From Atkinsonella hypoxylon (taxonomy: Eukaryota; Ascomycota; Sordariomycetes; Hypocreales; Clavicipitaceae): DNA of 18,775 bases. Positions 7,786-18,119 of the stretch are shown piece after piece. The DNA is taken from assembly GCA_000729835.1 (NCBI GenBank), contig JFHB01000345.1, forward strand, positions 1-18,775. Reading direction: 5' to 3'. Each line of letters starts with the position of its first letter. Positions within the stretch are counted from its first letter, which is position 1. The notes below the pieces were generated by a model that worked only from the letters and a program-made list of their open reading frames with translations, was not told where the DNA came from and did no database searches. The position numbers and the translations under genes were made by a program.

Positions 7786-10700
7786 CTTCTAAATCCCAAA
7801 AAGCATAGTTTCTTCTTACAGCTTAAGGGGCAAGAGACCCCTAGAGTGTGTAAAAACTACGCTAATCTCTCTTATATAGGATTTCTAGCTAGCAATAGTT
7901 ATAATAGTAGTTATAATGCTAGTTATTCTATAGAGGTTTAAATCCCTTAACAGCCTAGTTTTAATCTAGAGGAATATAGCTAAATTAAGGAATTATCTAA
8001 CTTTAAAGAAGAAGAAGCAGATAATACTAATAACAATGCTATAGAGCTATTAGCCCTAGTTCCTAAACGGGCTCCTAGTTAGATTCCTTCTAATAACAGA
8101 GATTTAGAAGGTCTAAATCCTAAGTTGCTAGATATTAGAGGAAGTGGCTGTCTAGATCCCTTAAATAAGGCCTATAGTTCTTAAGAGATCTAGCAAGATA
8201 GAGAGCAACAGGAAGCTAGCTCTAATAATAATTCTAGTAGTATAAATCCTACTGCTTCTTCTTTCTATAAGAAGCTCCTAGAATTAGCTGCTACTTAGCA
8301 CATTAGATTAAGGTATATAGGACTCCCTTTACTAAAGAAGACTACTTCTATTACTAAAGGTATTCCTAATTTTACAAAAATTAAGGAAAAGGATTTTAAC
8401 TACCTAGCTTACAACTAAGCTAAAGCTGTTAAAAGACCTAGTAAGTATACTATTCCTAACCCCTCTAGATATTTAGATATTATAGAGGGAGATACTGTTA
8501 AAATAGAGCCTATACTGCATAATAAGAGGCCTCTAGTTCTTTTTCTAATTAATAGAAAATTACAGTATAAGTAGTCTTTTAATCTAGCTAATAAAGAGGG
8601 TTTTACTCTTTATAGCTATATTAGAAGCTTCTTTAAGGAATTAAAAAACTAGTATAACTGCTACTCTAAACACCTTTACTTTAATAGTAGTATAGAAATT
8701 AATACTAAGTTGTAAGCTTAACTATCTTCTAAGGGTATTTGCTTTAGTACCTCTTGCCTCTATATTTATAAACAGAATAGGCTAATAGAGAGAGCTATAA
8801 GGGTACTTCTAGACTATTTATATGCTACTCTACAGTAGTTACAATTACCTCTATATCTATAGTTTTACATTCTTTCTGCTATAGTGGATTTAGTTAATAC
8901 AACTGCAAATAGTACTAAACCACTAAGTCCTAAACAGCTATATCTAGCTAATTTAAAGCCTTCTAAGACCTATAAGCCTAATTTTACTAAAATAAGGGCT
9001 ATAGGCTCCTATTGCGAAGTTTTAATTCCTTTAGAACAACAATTTAGGTTGCAGAAGCTAGCTAAAAGAACTATTCCTAGTAGACTTTTAGCTACACTAG
9101 GTTCTAATGTATATTTAATATATATCCCCTTTAAATAAGCTGTTATAAAGACTAGCTTCGTTAAAATTATAGAAGGAATAGGTTCTATTTTATAGAGCAT
9201 CCCTAAGGTTTCTATTAGTTCTATAGTGGATAATTCTTTAGAGGGAGAAATTAATAACTAGTAATTAGTGGATAATTATACTCTTAAGTATCCTTATTCT
9301 AGTTATCTAGATGTGCTAAATTATCCACTAGAACCTATAGATTAAGCTCTTCTACTAAGCAACTCTATAGAAGCTATAGAGGCCCCTAAAGCCCCTATAA
9401 CTATAGAAGCCCCTTAGGCTAATATAGAACCTATAGAAGCTAAAGCTAAATCTATTAATACTAATGCTATAGATCTAGATAGAGATATATTTTCCTTAAT
9501 TAAGGATCTATGCTTTAAGGTAAGAACTAAAGCAGCTATTACTTCTAATAGTAATAAGGATAAACTTCTTAATACGTAGAAGTAAGCCCTAAAAAGCTCT
9601 GCTAAGCAGCATTAAATAGAAGCTACCTATAGCAAATTTAAGCAGCTATTAGCTGCTAGAACCTTTAAATTTATAGAGAAAGACTAAGTACCTAAGGGCT
9701 AAAGAGTTCTAAAGAATAGGCTTATTTATAGGCTAAAGAAGGATAAAGAAAATAATTCTATAAAATATAAAGCCTGCCTTATTGCTAAGGGATTTATGTA
9801 AATAGAAGGTTAAGACTATCTAGAGACCTTTGCTGTAACTAGTATTCCTTCTAGCTAGCGTATATTATTAGCTCTTGTAGCTTTTAATAACTAAGAAGTT
9901 AAGTAAATTGATTTTATAGGAGCGTTTTTAAATAGCAAGCTAAAAGAAGCTATTTATATAGAAATCCTAGATAGATTCATTAAATTTACAGAGCAAGCAT
10001 TGCTATTAGTAGCTAAGCTACTAAAAAGCTGTAATTACAAGCCCTCTAAAGAGCAAGTAATTGAGCTAGAAAAATCCCTCTATAGTCTAAAGCAAAGTCC
10101 TAGAGAATAGCAGTAAATTCTAATAGAATTACTTTAAAAGCATAGATTTAAACCTCTTATATTAGACCCAGCAGTCTTTTATAACCTAGCTACATCTACA
10201 TATATTGCTACTTATATAGATAACTGTCTTCTAATTAGGCCTAATTTACAATATATTAATAAGCTTAAAAAGCTATTAAATTAAGCTTATCTAATAGAAG
10301 ATAGAAGACTAGCAGAATTCTTCCTAGGCGTTTAAATTATCTATAATAGGTCTAAAAGGTCTATTAAAATCTATTAATCTTAATATATCCTTAAAGCCCT
10401 AGAAAGATTTAATATACTAGATGCTAAGCTAGCTTCTATCCCTATACAGCCGGGAATCCTAAAGCAACTAGTTACAAAACCTCTCTTAAAATCCGATTAT
10501 AAGCTTTATTAGAGCATAATAGGCACTATAATATACCTTATGTTGCTAACTAGGGCTAATATTGCTTTTTCCGTTTAGTGGCTATTAACATTCCTAGCTA
10601 AGCCCTATATAGAGCATCTAAACGCCTCTAAGCACCTCCTTTAGTACTTAGGTAGTACTAGAAGCTTTGCTATTGTTTATAAGCGTTCTAGTCTACACTC

Positions 10701-10927
10701 TTTAGCAGGGTCTTCCTCTAAAAAGTCTTCTAATACTACTATTAGTTGTAAAGAAGTCTTAAAGACCCTCCTTGGTTATTACAATAGCGATTTTGCTGGT
10801 GACAAAGTCTCTTCTAAATTAACCTATGCTTATCTATATAAGCTAGCTGGTGGACCTATTAGCTGGAAATCGAAAAAAGCTAGTACTATTGCTCTTTCCA
10901 CTTTAGAAGCAGAATCTGATGCATTAA
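7786..10927 (+). pseudogene. pol: copia integrase, reverse transcriptase and truncated RNase H, RIP-degraded (copy A)
   Basis: The zinc-binding GAG-pre-integrase part spans about 8290-8420. His 8299 survives, but the second His (8314) and both Cys (8401, 8410) are now Tyr. Integrase core: Asp at 8491 survives, the second catalytic Asp at 8683 is Asn, and Glu at 8788 survives in a 'KQNxLIERA' block. The longest stop-free piece, 8884-9138, is the integrase C-terminal part. RT begins near 9670; 'IDFIGAFLN' (about 9909-9935), 'SLYSLKQSPRE' (about 10078-10110) and the active-site box YIDN at 10213-10224 (Asp to Asn; the family has YVDD) mark it. RNase H reads 'GYYNSDFAGD' near 10774 and 'AGGPISWKSKKASTIALSTLEAES' up to 10927, where copy B's LTR cuts it off. 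The last 400 bases keep more CA/TG than the rest. Confidence 0.85.
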
Positions 10928-11632
10928 TATTGAAAATAATAGGGATTACAGGACTAGATATCTAAGAGGGTAGTGGTCTCTTAGATTTAGCACTTGTAAT
11001 TGCTCCTAGCAATTATCTCGTAGTAGAAGCAGCAGCAGCCTAAATCAAGCTGTAGTGTATAGTATAGATCACGTAGAGGCAATAGATAACTGTAATAGTA
11101 GTATCTTTATATTAAGAGCGCTGTAACAAACTTAGTAAGAGTAGGATCTTAAATCTTTCTAGTCCCTTATAGACCTACTAACTATATCAGCAGGCTGTAG
11201 TTGCTAGAAGGGGCTTATAAGCTACTTTATAATTTCTGTAAAAAGATTTACTATATAAAAACAAAAAAATCAACTTACAGCTATATAAACAAGACACTTA
11301 TATATATAATTTAACAAATTCCACTAATTATAAGTAACCCTTATAAGCAACTCTATCTAACAATTATACTATTAGATAGCCCTAATTCTTAGCTTTTAAA
11401 TAGTATACTTCTTGAATTTCTACTATTACTAGTTGTAGAGAAAATTGCAGTTAAAGTTAACTATAGGTTAGGCAACTTTGCCTTATTTAAATCTAGATGT
11501 TTACATTTAGTAATAACGATATCTCTACTAAAAATTAACGTAATAAGACCTAATAAGAGTTACGTAATAGAGCAACTAACAGGCAACTAGCAAGCATAAA
11601 AATAGGCTTTATAGGGTAGCTTATTTTTAACA
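10928..11632 (-). repeat. 3' LTR of copia copy B
   Basis: On the minus strand it starts TGTTAAAAATAAGC right after the purine-rich stretch AAAGGGAG and ends CCCTATTATTTTCAATA. The ends form an inverted repeat of the TGTTGAAAATA type, the final CA having become TA. The end sequence recurs at 18075-18119, next to the primer-binding site, as expected for the 5' LTR of the same element. Length is 705 bp. It would carry the promoter and polyadenylation signals. Confidence 0.85.
11298..11309 (-). promoter_or_regulatory. TATA-like element inside the copia LTR
   Basis: The minus strand reads TATATATATAAG about 325 bp from the LTR start, a reasonable place for the LTR promoter. In such AT-rich sequence a chance match is quite possible. 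Confidence 0.3.
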
Positions 11633-11640
11633 CTCCCTTT
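11633..11640 (-). promoter_or_regulatory. polypurine tract of copia copy B
   Basis: AAAGGGAG on the minus strand lies directly before the TGTT start of the 3' LTR. This is the position and composition of the plus-strand DNA primer in LTR retrotransposons. Confidence 0.75.
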
Positions 11641-11794
11641 AGAAATGTAAGAAGTAACTAGTTCTATAAGCAACTTAGCTCCTTTAAAGGATATCTAAGT
11701 TAGAATTAACTAACAAAATACAGTACTAATAATAGAACTAAATAATATAACTAATTCTAGCAATTCTAGGGTAGTTATAGTTAAATATAACTAG

Positions 11795-14700
11795 TTATTG
11801 TTTATTGTTTTTGTTGTTTTCAATTTTTAACTGTTTTTCGTTGCTTTTCGATTTTTTAAGTGTTTTTATTGCTTTTATAAGCTAGCTAGAAAGCTCTAGT
11901 AACTTAATAAATTGTTAATACTTTTAAATAGCAAGAGGCTTAGTTAGGCTATCTGCTAGTATCTAATTTGTATTAATATAACTAACCTTAGCTATACCTT
12001 TACGAATTTTTTCTCTAATGTAGTTAAACTTTAAAAGGGTATGCTTAGTTCTACTATATAACGTTAAGTTAGAAGCAGTAACTATAGCGCCTTAATTATT
12101 ACACCTAATAGAAATAGAAGGGGTTAAAGGCAGCTTTATCTCCTTAAAAAGGCTGTAGAGCTACTCTAATTCCCTAATAGCTTTAGATAATGCATTAGAT
12201 TCTGCTTTTAATGTAGAAAGAGCAATAGTACTAGCTTTCTTTAATTTCTAGCTAATAGGTCCACTAGCTAGCTTATATAGATAAGTATAGGTTAATTTAG
12301 AAGAGACTTTATCACTAGCAAAATCGCTATTGTAATAACTAAGGAGGGTCTTAAGTACTTCTTTACAACTAATAGAACTATTAGAAGCTTTAGAAGAAGA
12401 CCCTATAGGGTGTAAACTAGAACGCTTATAAATAATAGTAAAGCTTTTAGTACTACTTAAGTACCTTAGGAGGTGCTTAGAGGCGTTTAGGTGCTCTATA
12501 TAGGGCTTAGCTAGAAAGGTTAATAGCTACTAAACGGAAAAAGCAATATTAGCCCTAGTTAGCAATATAAGGTACATTATAGTGCCTATTATGCTCTAAT
12601 AAAGCTTATAATTGGATTTTAAGAGAAGTTTTATAACTAGTTGCTTTAGAATTCCTAGCTGTATAGGGATAAAAGCTAGCTTAGCATCTAGCATATTAAA
12701 TCTTTCTAGGGCTTTAAGGATGTATTAAGATTAATGGATTTTAATAGACCTTTTAGACCTATTATAGGTGATTTAAACGCCTAGGAAGAATTCTACTAGT
12801 TCTCTATCTTCTATTAGATAAGCTTAATTTAGTAGCTTTTTAAGCTTATTAATATATTGTAAATTAGGCCTAATTAGAAGACAGTTATCTACATAAGTAG
12901 CAATATATATAGATGTAGCTAGGTTATAAAAGACTGCTAGGTTTAATATAAGAGGTTTAAATCTATACTTTTAAAGTAATTCTATTAGAATTTACTGCTA
13001 TTCTCTAGAACTTTGCTTTAGACTATAGAGGGATTTTTCTAGCTTAATTACTTACTCTTTAGAGGGCTTATAATTACAGCTTTTTAGTAGCTTAGCTACT
13101 AATAGCGATGCTTGCTCTGCAAATTTAACGAATCTATCTAGGATTTCTATATAAATAGCTTCTTTTAGCTTACTATTTAAAAACGCTTCTATAAAATTAA
13201 TTTGCTTAACTTCCTAGTTATTAAAAGCTACAAAAGCTAATAATATATACTAGCTAGAAGGAATACTAGTTGCAGTAAAGGTCTTTAGATAGTTTTAACC
13301 TTCTATTTATATAAATCTCTTAGCAATAAGGTAGGCTTTATATTTTATATAATTATTTTCTTTATCCTTCTTTAGCCTATAAATAAGCCTATTCTTTAGA
13401 ACTCTTTAGCCCTTAGGTACTTAGTCTTTCCCTATAAATTTAAAGGTTCTAGCAGCTAATAGCTGCTTAAATTCGCTATAGGTAGCTTCTATTTAATGCT
13501 GCTTAGTAGAGCTTTTTAGGGCTTACTTTTATATATTAGGAAGTTTATTCTTATTACTATTAGAAGTAATAGCTGCTTTAGTCCTTACCTTAAAGTATAA
13601 ATCCTTAATTAAGGAAAATATATCTCTATCTAGATCTATAGCATTAGCATTAATAGATTTAGCTTTAGCTTCTATAGGTTCTATATTAGCCTAAGGGGCT
13701 TCTATAGTTATAGGGGCTTTAGGGGCCTCTATAGCTTCTATAGGGTTGCTTAGTAGAAGAGCTTAATCTATAGGTTCTAGTGGATAATTTAGTACATCTA
13801 GATAACTAGAATAAGGATACTTAGGAGTATAATTATCTACTAATTGCTAGTTATTAATTTCTCTCTCTAAAGGATTATCTACTATAGAACTAATAGGAAC
13901 CTTAGGGATGCTCTATAAAATAGGACCTATTCCTTCTATAATTTTAATAAAGCTAGTCTTTATAACAGCTTATTTAGAGAGAATATATATTAGATATACA
14001 TTAGAACCTAGCGTAGCTAAAAGTCTACTAGGAATAGTTCTTTTAGCTAGCTTCTGCAACCTAGATTGTTGTTCTAAAGGAATTAGAACTTCGCAATAGG
14101 AGCTTATAGCCCTTATTTTAGTAAAATTAGGCTTATAGGTCTTAGAAGGCTCTAAATTAGCTAAATATAGCTGTTTAGAACTTAGTAGTTTAGTACTATT
14201 CGCAGTAGTATTAACTAAATCTACTATAGCAGGAAGGATATAAGACTATAGATATAGAGGTAATTGTAACTACTGTAGAGTAGCATGTAAATAGTCTAGA
14301 AGTACCCTTATAGCTCTCTCTATTAGCCTATTCTATTTATAAATATAGAGGCAAGAGGTACTAAAGCAAATACCCTTAGAAGATAGCTAAGTTTACAACT
14401 TAGTATTAATTTCTATACTACTATTAAAATAAAGGTGTTTAGAGTAGCAGTTATATTAGTTCTTTAATTCCTTAAAGAAGCCTTTAATACAGCTATAAAG
14501 AGTAGAACTCTCTTTATTAGCTAGATTAAAAGACTACTTATACTGTAATTTTCTATTAATTAGAAAAAGAACTAAAGGCCTCTTATTGTACAGTATAGGC
14601 TTTATTTTAACAGTATCTCCCTCTATAATATCTAAATATCTAGAGGGGTTAAGAATAGTATACTTACTAGGTCTTCTAATAGCTTTAGCTTAGTTGCAAG

Positions 14701-17133
14701 CTAGGCAGTTAAAATTCTTTTCCTTAATTTTTGTAAAATTAGGAATACCTTTAGTAATAGAAGCAGTCTTCTTTAGTAAAGGGAGTTCTATATGCCTTAA
14801 TCTAACGTGCTAAGTAGCAGCTAATTCTAGGAGCTTCTTATAGGAAGAAGAAGCAGTAGGATTTATACTACTAGAATTATTATTAAAGCTAGCTTTCTAT
14901 TGCTCTCTATCTTGCTAGATCTCTTAAGAACTATAGGCCTCATTTAAGGGATCTAGACAGCTATTTCCTCTAATATCTAGCAACTTAGGATTTAAACCTT
15001 CTAAATCCCCGTTATTAGAAGGAATCTAACTAGGAGCCTATTTAGGAACTAGGGCTAATAGCTCTATAGTATTGTTATTAGTATTATCTTCTTTAAAATT
15101 AGATAATTCCTTAATTTAGCTATATTCCTCTAGATTAAAACTAAGCTGTTAAGGGATTTAAACCTCTATAGAATAACTAGTATTATAACTGCTATTATAA
15201 CTATTGCTAGCTAGAAATCCTATATAAGAGAGATTAGCGTGGTTTTTACACACTCTAGAGGTCTCTTGCCCCTTAAGCTGTAAGAAGAAACTATACTTTT
15301 TAGGATTTAGAAGCTTATAGCAGCTTCTATTAGCTAAAAATAGCTGATTTCTAAGGAGAGTGCCCCCTATTAAATAGTGCTTTAAACTACTAATTAGGTT
15401 AGTATCTAAACCTAAGCAATATAGAGTATCCTTTAGAGCTAAAGGCCTATATTTAGCTGGATTTATACTAACTAGTACCTAGAATACAGCAGTTCCCTGT
15501 CCTTTAGGATAAATTAGACCTCCTCTAGTAGCAATAGGCGCGGTTTTACCCTTTTTTATAGGCTTAAAAGTCCTAAAAAATGCCTTATTGTTAACTATAT
15601 AATAGGTAGAACCTATATTATATAGTAGGGAGTTTTAATTATTCTGTTAGAGTAATTAAAAGAATGGGTATTATTACTAGTAGTACTAGTATCACTAGTA
15701 GTAGATTCTGTATCTAAATCGTAAGAATTATTACTACTAGAACTGCTAGATTCACTATCGGAATCTATAGTATCCTAGTTACTAGTAGATAGGTTATAAC
15801 AACCTATAGTAAAAGCAGCTTCTCTATCCTTATTCCTAGAATTTTTGTTACTTCTTCTTTAGCCCTTCTACTTCTTCTTATTCTTAGAGACTTTATCTGT
15901 ATCTTTAGAGGCATTAGAATTATTAGAATTAGAATCGGAATTCTTCTTCTAATTAGGAGAATTCTTTCCTTAGTTAGCTTTATTATTATTATTAGAACTA
16001 TTAGAGTTAGAAGCTTTATAACTAAGAGCTTTAGATATAGAGAAGCTTTTATCTCTTTATTCTTCTAATAAATTAGCTATAAGGAACTATAAATTCAGCA
16101 TTTTTACAGATAGACCTTGTGCTCTAGCAGCTCTAATAGAATATTGCTGCCTTTTAGCTTAGCTAGGGAAGGTCTTCTTTAAAGCATTAATATAATAATT
16201 TACCTAGTTAATAGGATTAATAGCTACACTATAAAGCTGTAGTCTAGCTAGTAAATTATTAAATTTAGCATTAAAGGCCTCTAAAGATCCCTTATAGTTT
16301 AAAAACAATAAGTTATAATAACTAGTATACAGTGTACTATATTGTATTTTAGCACTCTATAAATACTGCTTAACTAGAACGTTATAGGCATCTACAGGGG
16401 ACTTATGCTAGCTTATAGCAGCTTAAGGTCTAGATTAGCAACTATCTCTTATAATTATAAGGATAATAGCTTGTTCTAAATCTACTAAAGTACTAGCTAT
16501 ACTAGAATTATTAATAAATTAAGGGAATTCTAGTGCCTTAAATTAAATAGTTAAAGCTTGCTTCTACTGTTTAAAATTTTTAGGGCCTTTTAGCTTAGCA
16601 GCCTCTAGAATTAAGTAGACCTTCTTATTTAACTCTTTTATAGTGCCTTCATTAAAAGCAGGCAGAAAAGTAGCACTATTAGAGGAACTAGAAGGTTTAG
16701 GGACTTTAAAAGAGACTTTAGAAGTCTTAAAAGTAATAGGATCTGCTTTAGGAGACTCTATAGAGAGTTTACCTATAGATGTAATTATAGTATCTAATTT
16801 ACTTAGTAAATTAGCTATATTACCTTTATTTTGGCTTTATTTTACTTCACTATGCCTAATAAATCTATTTAGGGTCTCTTGTTACTTATCTATTTAAGCT
16901 TTTAGATTAGCTTAAACATTATAGACTTACACTACTCTTTTAGAAGCTAATCTAGCTTCTTTTAGAGCCTTCTTAGCTGTATAATCTTCTTTATTAGAAG
17001 AGGAATCTACTGGCTAAGGGGGGGATCTAGCTAGACTAGGAAAGCTAGTAGCAGTAGCTGTAGCTAGTGTACTAGAACCACTACCCCGTTTAGGGCTTAT
17101 GCTCTTTCCCTTGCCTGTTCCTTTTAGTGCTAT
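11795..17133 (-). pseudogene. gag-pol: copia Gag-Pol polyprotein, RIP-degraded, full length (copy B)
   Basis: The frame runs for about 1780 codons from 17133 to a TAA at 11797-11795; the true stop is uncertain because CAA codons have become TAA. The start codon appears as ATA at 17133-17131, followed by 'ALKGTGKGKS', so an original ATG has probably been lost. Gag extends to about 15650. Protease DTG is now Asn-Ile-Gly at 15619-15611. The integrase zinc ligands are intact: His codons at 14809-14807 and 14794-14792, Cys codons at 14707-14705 and 14698-14696. The RT box is YVDN at 12895-12884. RNase H is complete, ending in an 'LADSLTKPLA' block near 11950. One base is missing from an A run (T run 15633-15636 on the + strand) relative to copy A, giving a frameshift between Gag and protease. 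Confidence 0.85.
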
Positions 17134-18057
17134 TTTACGGGTTCAAAAAGTAGCTAATTTAACGCTCTTTTATAGCTAATTATAGCCAAATTACAGTGGA
17201 AATAGTAGTGAATAACAGTAATAATTCTTACTAAATATAGGCTAGAAGTGCCCTATATTTTCAGAAATTATACTGAGATTTTTCTCTAATTTCTTTCGTA
17301 ATAGGTATAACAGGCTCTAAAGGCTGCATTGTATTGCAATCTATATGCACATACAATTTATATAGTAGACTAGATTAATAAGCGGTTGTAAGGGGCACAA
17401 AACACAGGTCCTAGCTATTTTTAGCTAAAAAATTCAGGAGATTCTTCTCTAATTAGGTTCTATAAATTAGTAAAGACCTAGGCACAGCTAATTTAGGGAT
17501 ATCTAGCTAATTTCTACTTCAAAATCCTAACTAGTGGGATTACTATATAAATTAATTCTGCAACTGAAAACACAGGAATATCTAATAGCAATAAGAGCTG
17601 TTAGGCGTGCACTACAAATTGTAGTATAGCTACTAACAGAGGTGTATAGGGTGCACAATATATAAGATAACAGCACAACAACAAGCGATGTAGTGTAGCG
17701 CTAAGCTTATTTCTTAATAGAAATAATTAATTAAGCAGTGCCTAATAAAACGATTTGCAGTGCAAATGTAATGTGTGCAAATGTGTATATTTTAATGTTG
17801 CACGACAATAGAACCTAGCTATTAAGAATAGCTTTAAAAGTGTGTATGTATAGGGTGTATAGAGTGCAGGAGGTACAGGGTGGGCAGAATGAAAACACTA
17901 GTATAGTAGCTAGCAATATATATGCAGCAGGTATTAATAGCTTCCAGCAAGCTACTAATAGCAGCAATAGCTGCTAGCGCAGGTCTTAATATAGCTTCTA
18001 GTGGGTAATACAGTACACAATAGTAGATTTCAGCGGGCTAATAGCTTGTAGATAGGT
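17134..18057 (-). other. leader (5' untranslated region) of copia copy B
   Basis: This stretch of about 920 bp lies between the primer-binding site and the gag start. I find no protein motif, RNA gene or nested element in it. It has no counterpart in copy A. It keeps clearly more CA, TG and GC-rich words than the gag-pol region next to it, for example around 17600-17900. A leader this long is unusual, so a small unrecognised insertion cannot be excluded. Confidence 0.6.
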
Positions 18058-18074
18058 CTTCTAGGCTTATAACC
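18058..18074 (-). promoter_or_regulatory. primer-binding site, half-tRNA initiator-Met type
   Basis: Directly after the LTR end, the minus strand reads GGTTATAAGCCTAGAAG. With one RIP-type change reversed, the first 11 bases are GGTTATGAGCC, complementary to the anticodon stem-loop of eukaryotic initiator tRNA-Met (GGCTCATAACC). Drosophila copia and relatives prime with a half-tRNA of this kind. Confidence 0.65.
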
Positions 18075-18119
18075 TATTGAAAATAATAGGGATTATAGGA
18101 CTAGATAGAAGAGGGTAGT
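18075..18119 (-). repeat. 45-bp remnant of the 5' LTR of copia copy B
   Basis: It matches the last 45 bp of the 3' LTR (10928 onward) with a few differences and ends TTTTCAATA at the primer-binding site. The rest of the LTR is missing, because repeat X starts TGTTACGG at 18120. Confidence 0.8.

Larger units (their letters stand above)
5382..10927 (+). mobile_element. Ty1/copia retrotransposon copy A, truncated at both ends
   Basis: Copia order (Gag, protease, integrase, RT, RNase H) is read on the + strand in one polyprotein frame. The copy starts inside gag, where repeat X ends at 5381, and stops inside RNase H at 10927, where the 3' LTR of copy B begins. It has neither LTR, leader nor start codon. 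Subtracting two nested insertions (6351-6836 and 7313-7780, each with its target duplication), the remainder is about 4.58 kb. That matches 12188-16744 of copy B within about 20 bp. The frame stays consistent through both insertions once their lengths are removed, so the insertions and RIP stops are its only coding disruptions. Confidence 0.9.
10928..18119 (-). mobile_element. Ty1/copia retrotransposon copy B, nearly complete
   Basis: Read on the minus strand the parts are a 45-bp remnant of the 5' LTR (18119-18075), a primer-binding site, a leader of about 920 bp, gag-pol (17133-11795), a polypurine tract (11640-11633) and a complete 3' LTR (11632-10928). The element is the same family as copy A and in opposite orientation, without A's two insertions. 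Its 3' LTR abuts the truncated RNase H of copy A, and its 5' LTR is cut by repeat X at 18120. RIP stops throughout gag-pol and one base loss near 15635 make it non-functional. Confidence 0.9.

Noticed and set aside
8884..9138. 84-codon frame as an independent small gene
   Set aside because: It starts at GTG in the middle of the copia integrase frame and is simply the longest stretch of that pseudogene without a RIP stop.
9009..9200. 63-codon open frame on the minus strand
   Set aside because: Antisense to the copia integrase C-terminal frame of copy A; the sense frame carries the family motifs.
13908..14099. 63-codon open frame on the + strand
   Set aside because: It is the same antisense shadow as 9009-9200, lying over copy B's integrase in the inverted copy.
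16643..16897. 84-codon open frame on the + strand
   Set aside because: Antisense to the gag N-terminal frame of copy B; no start context or motif of its own.
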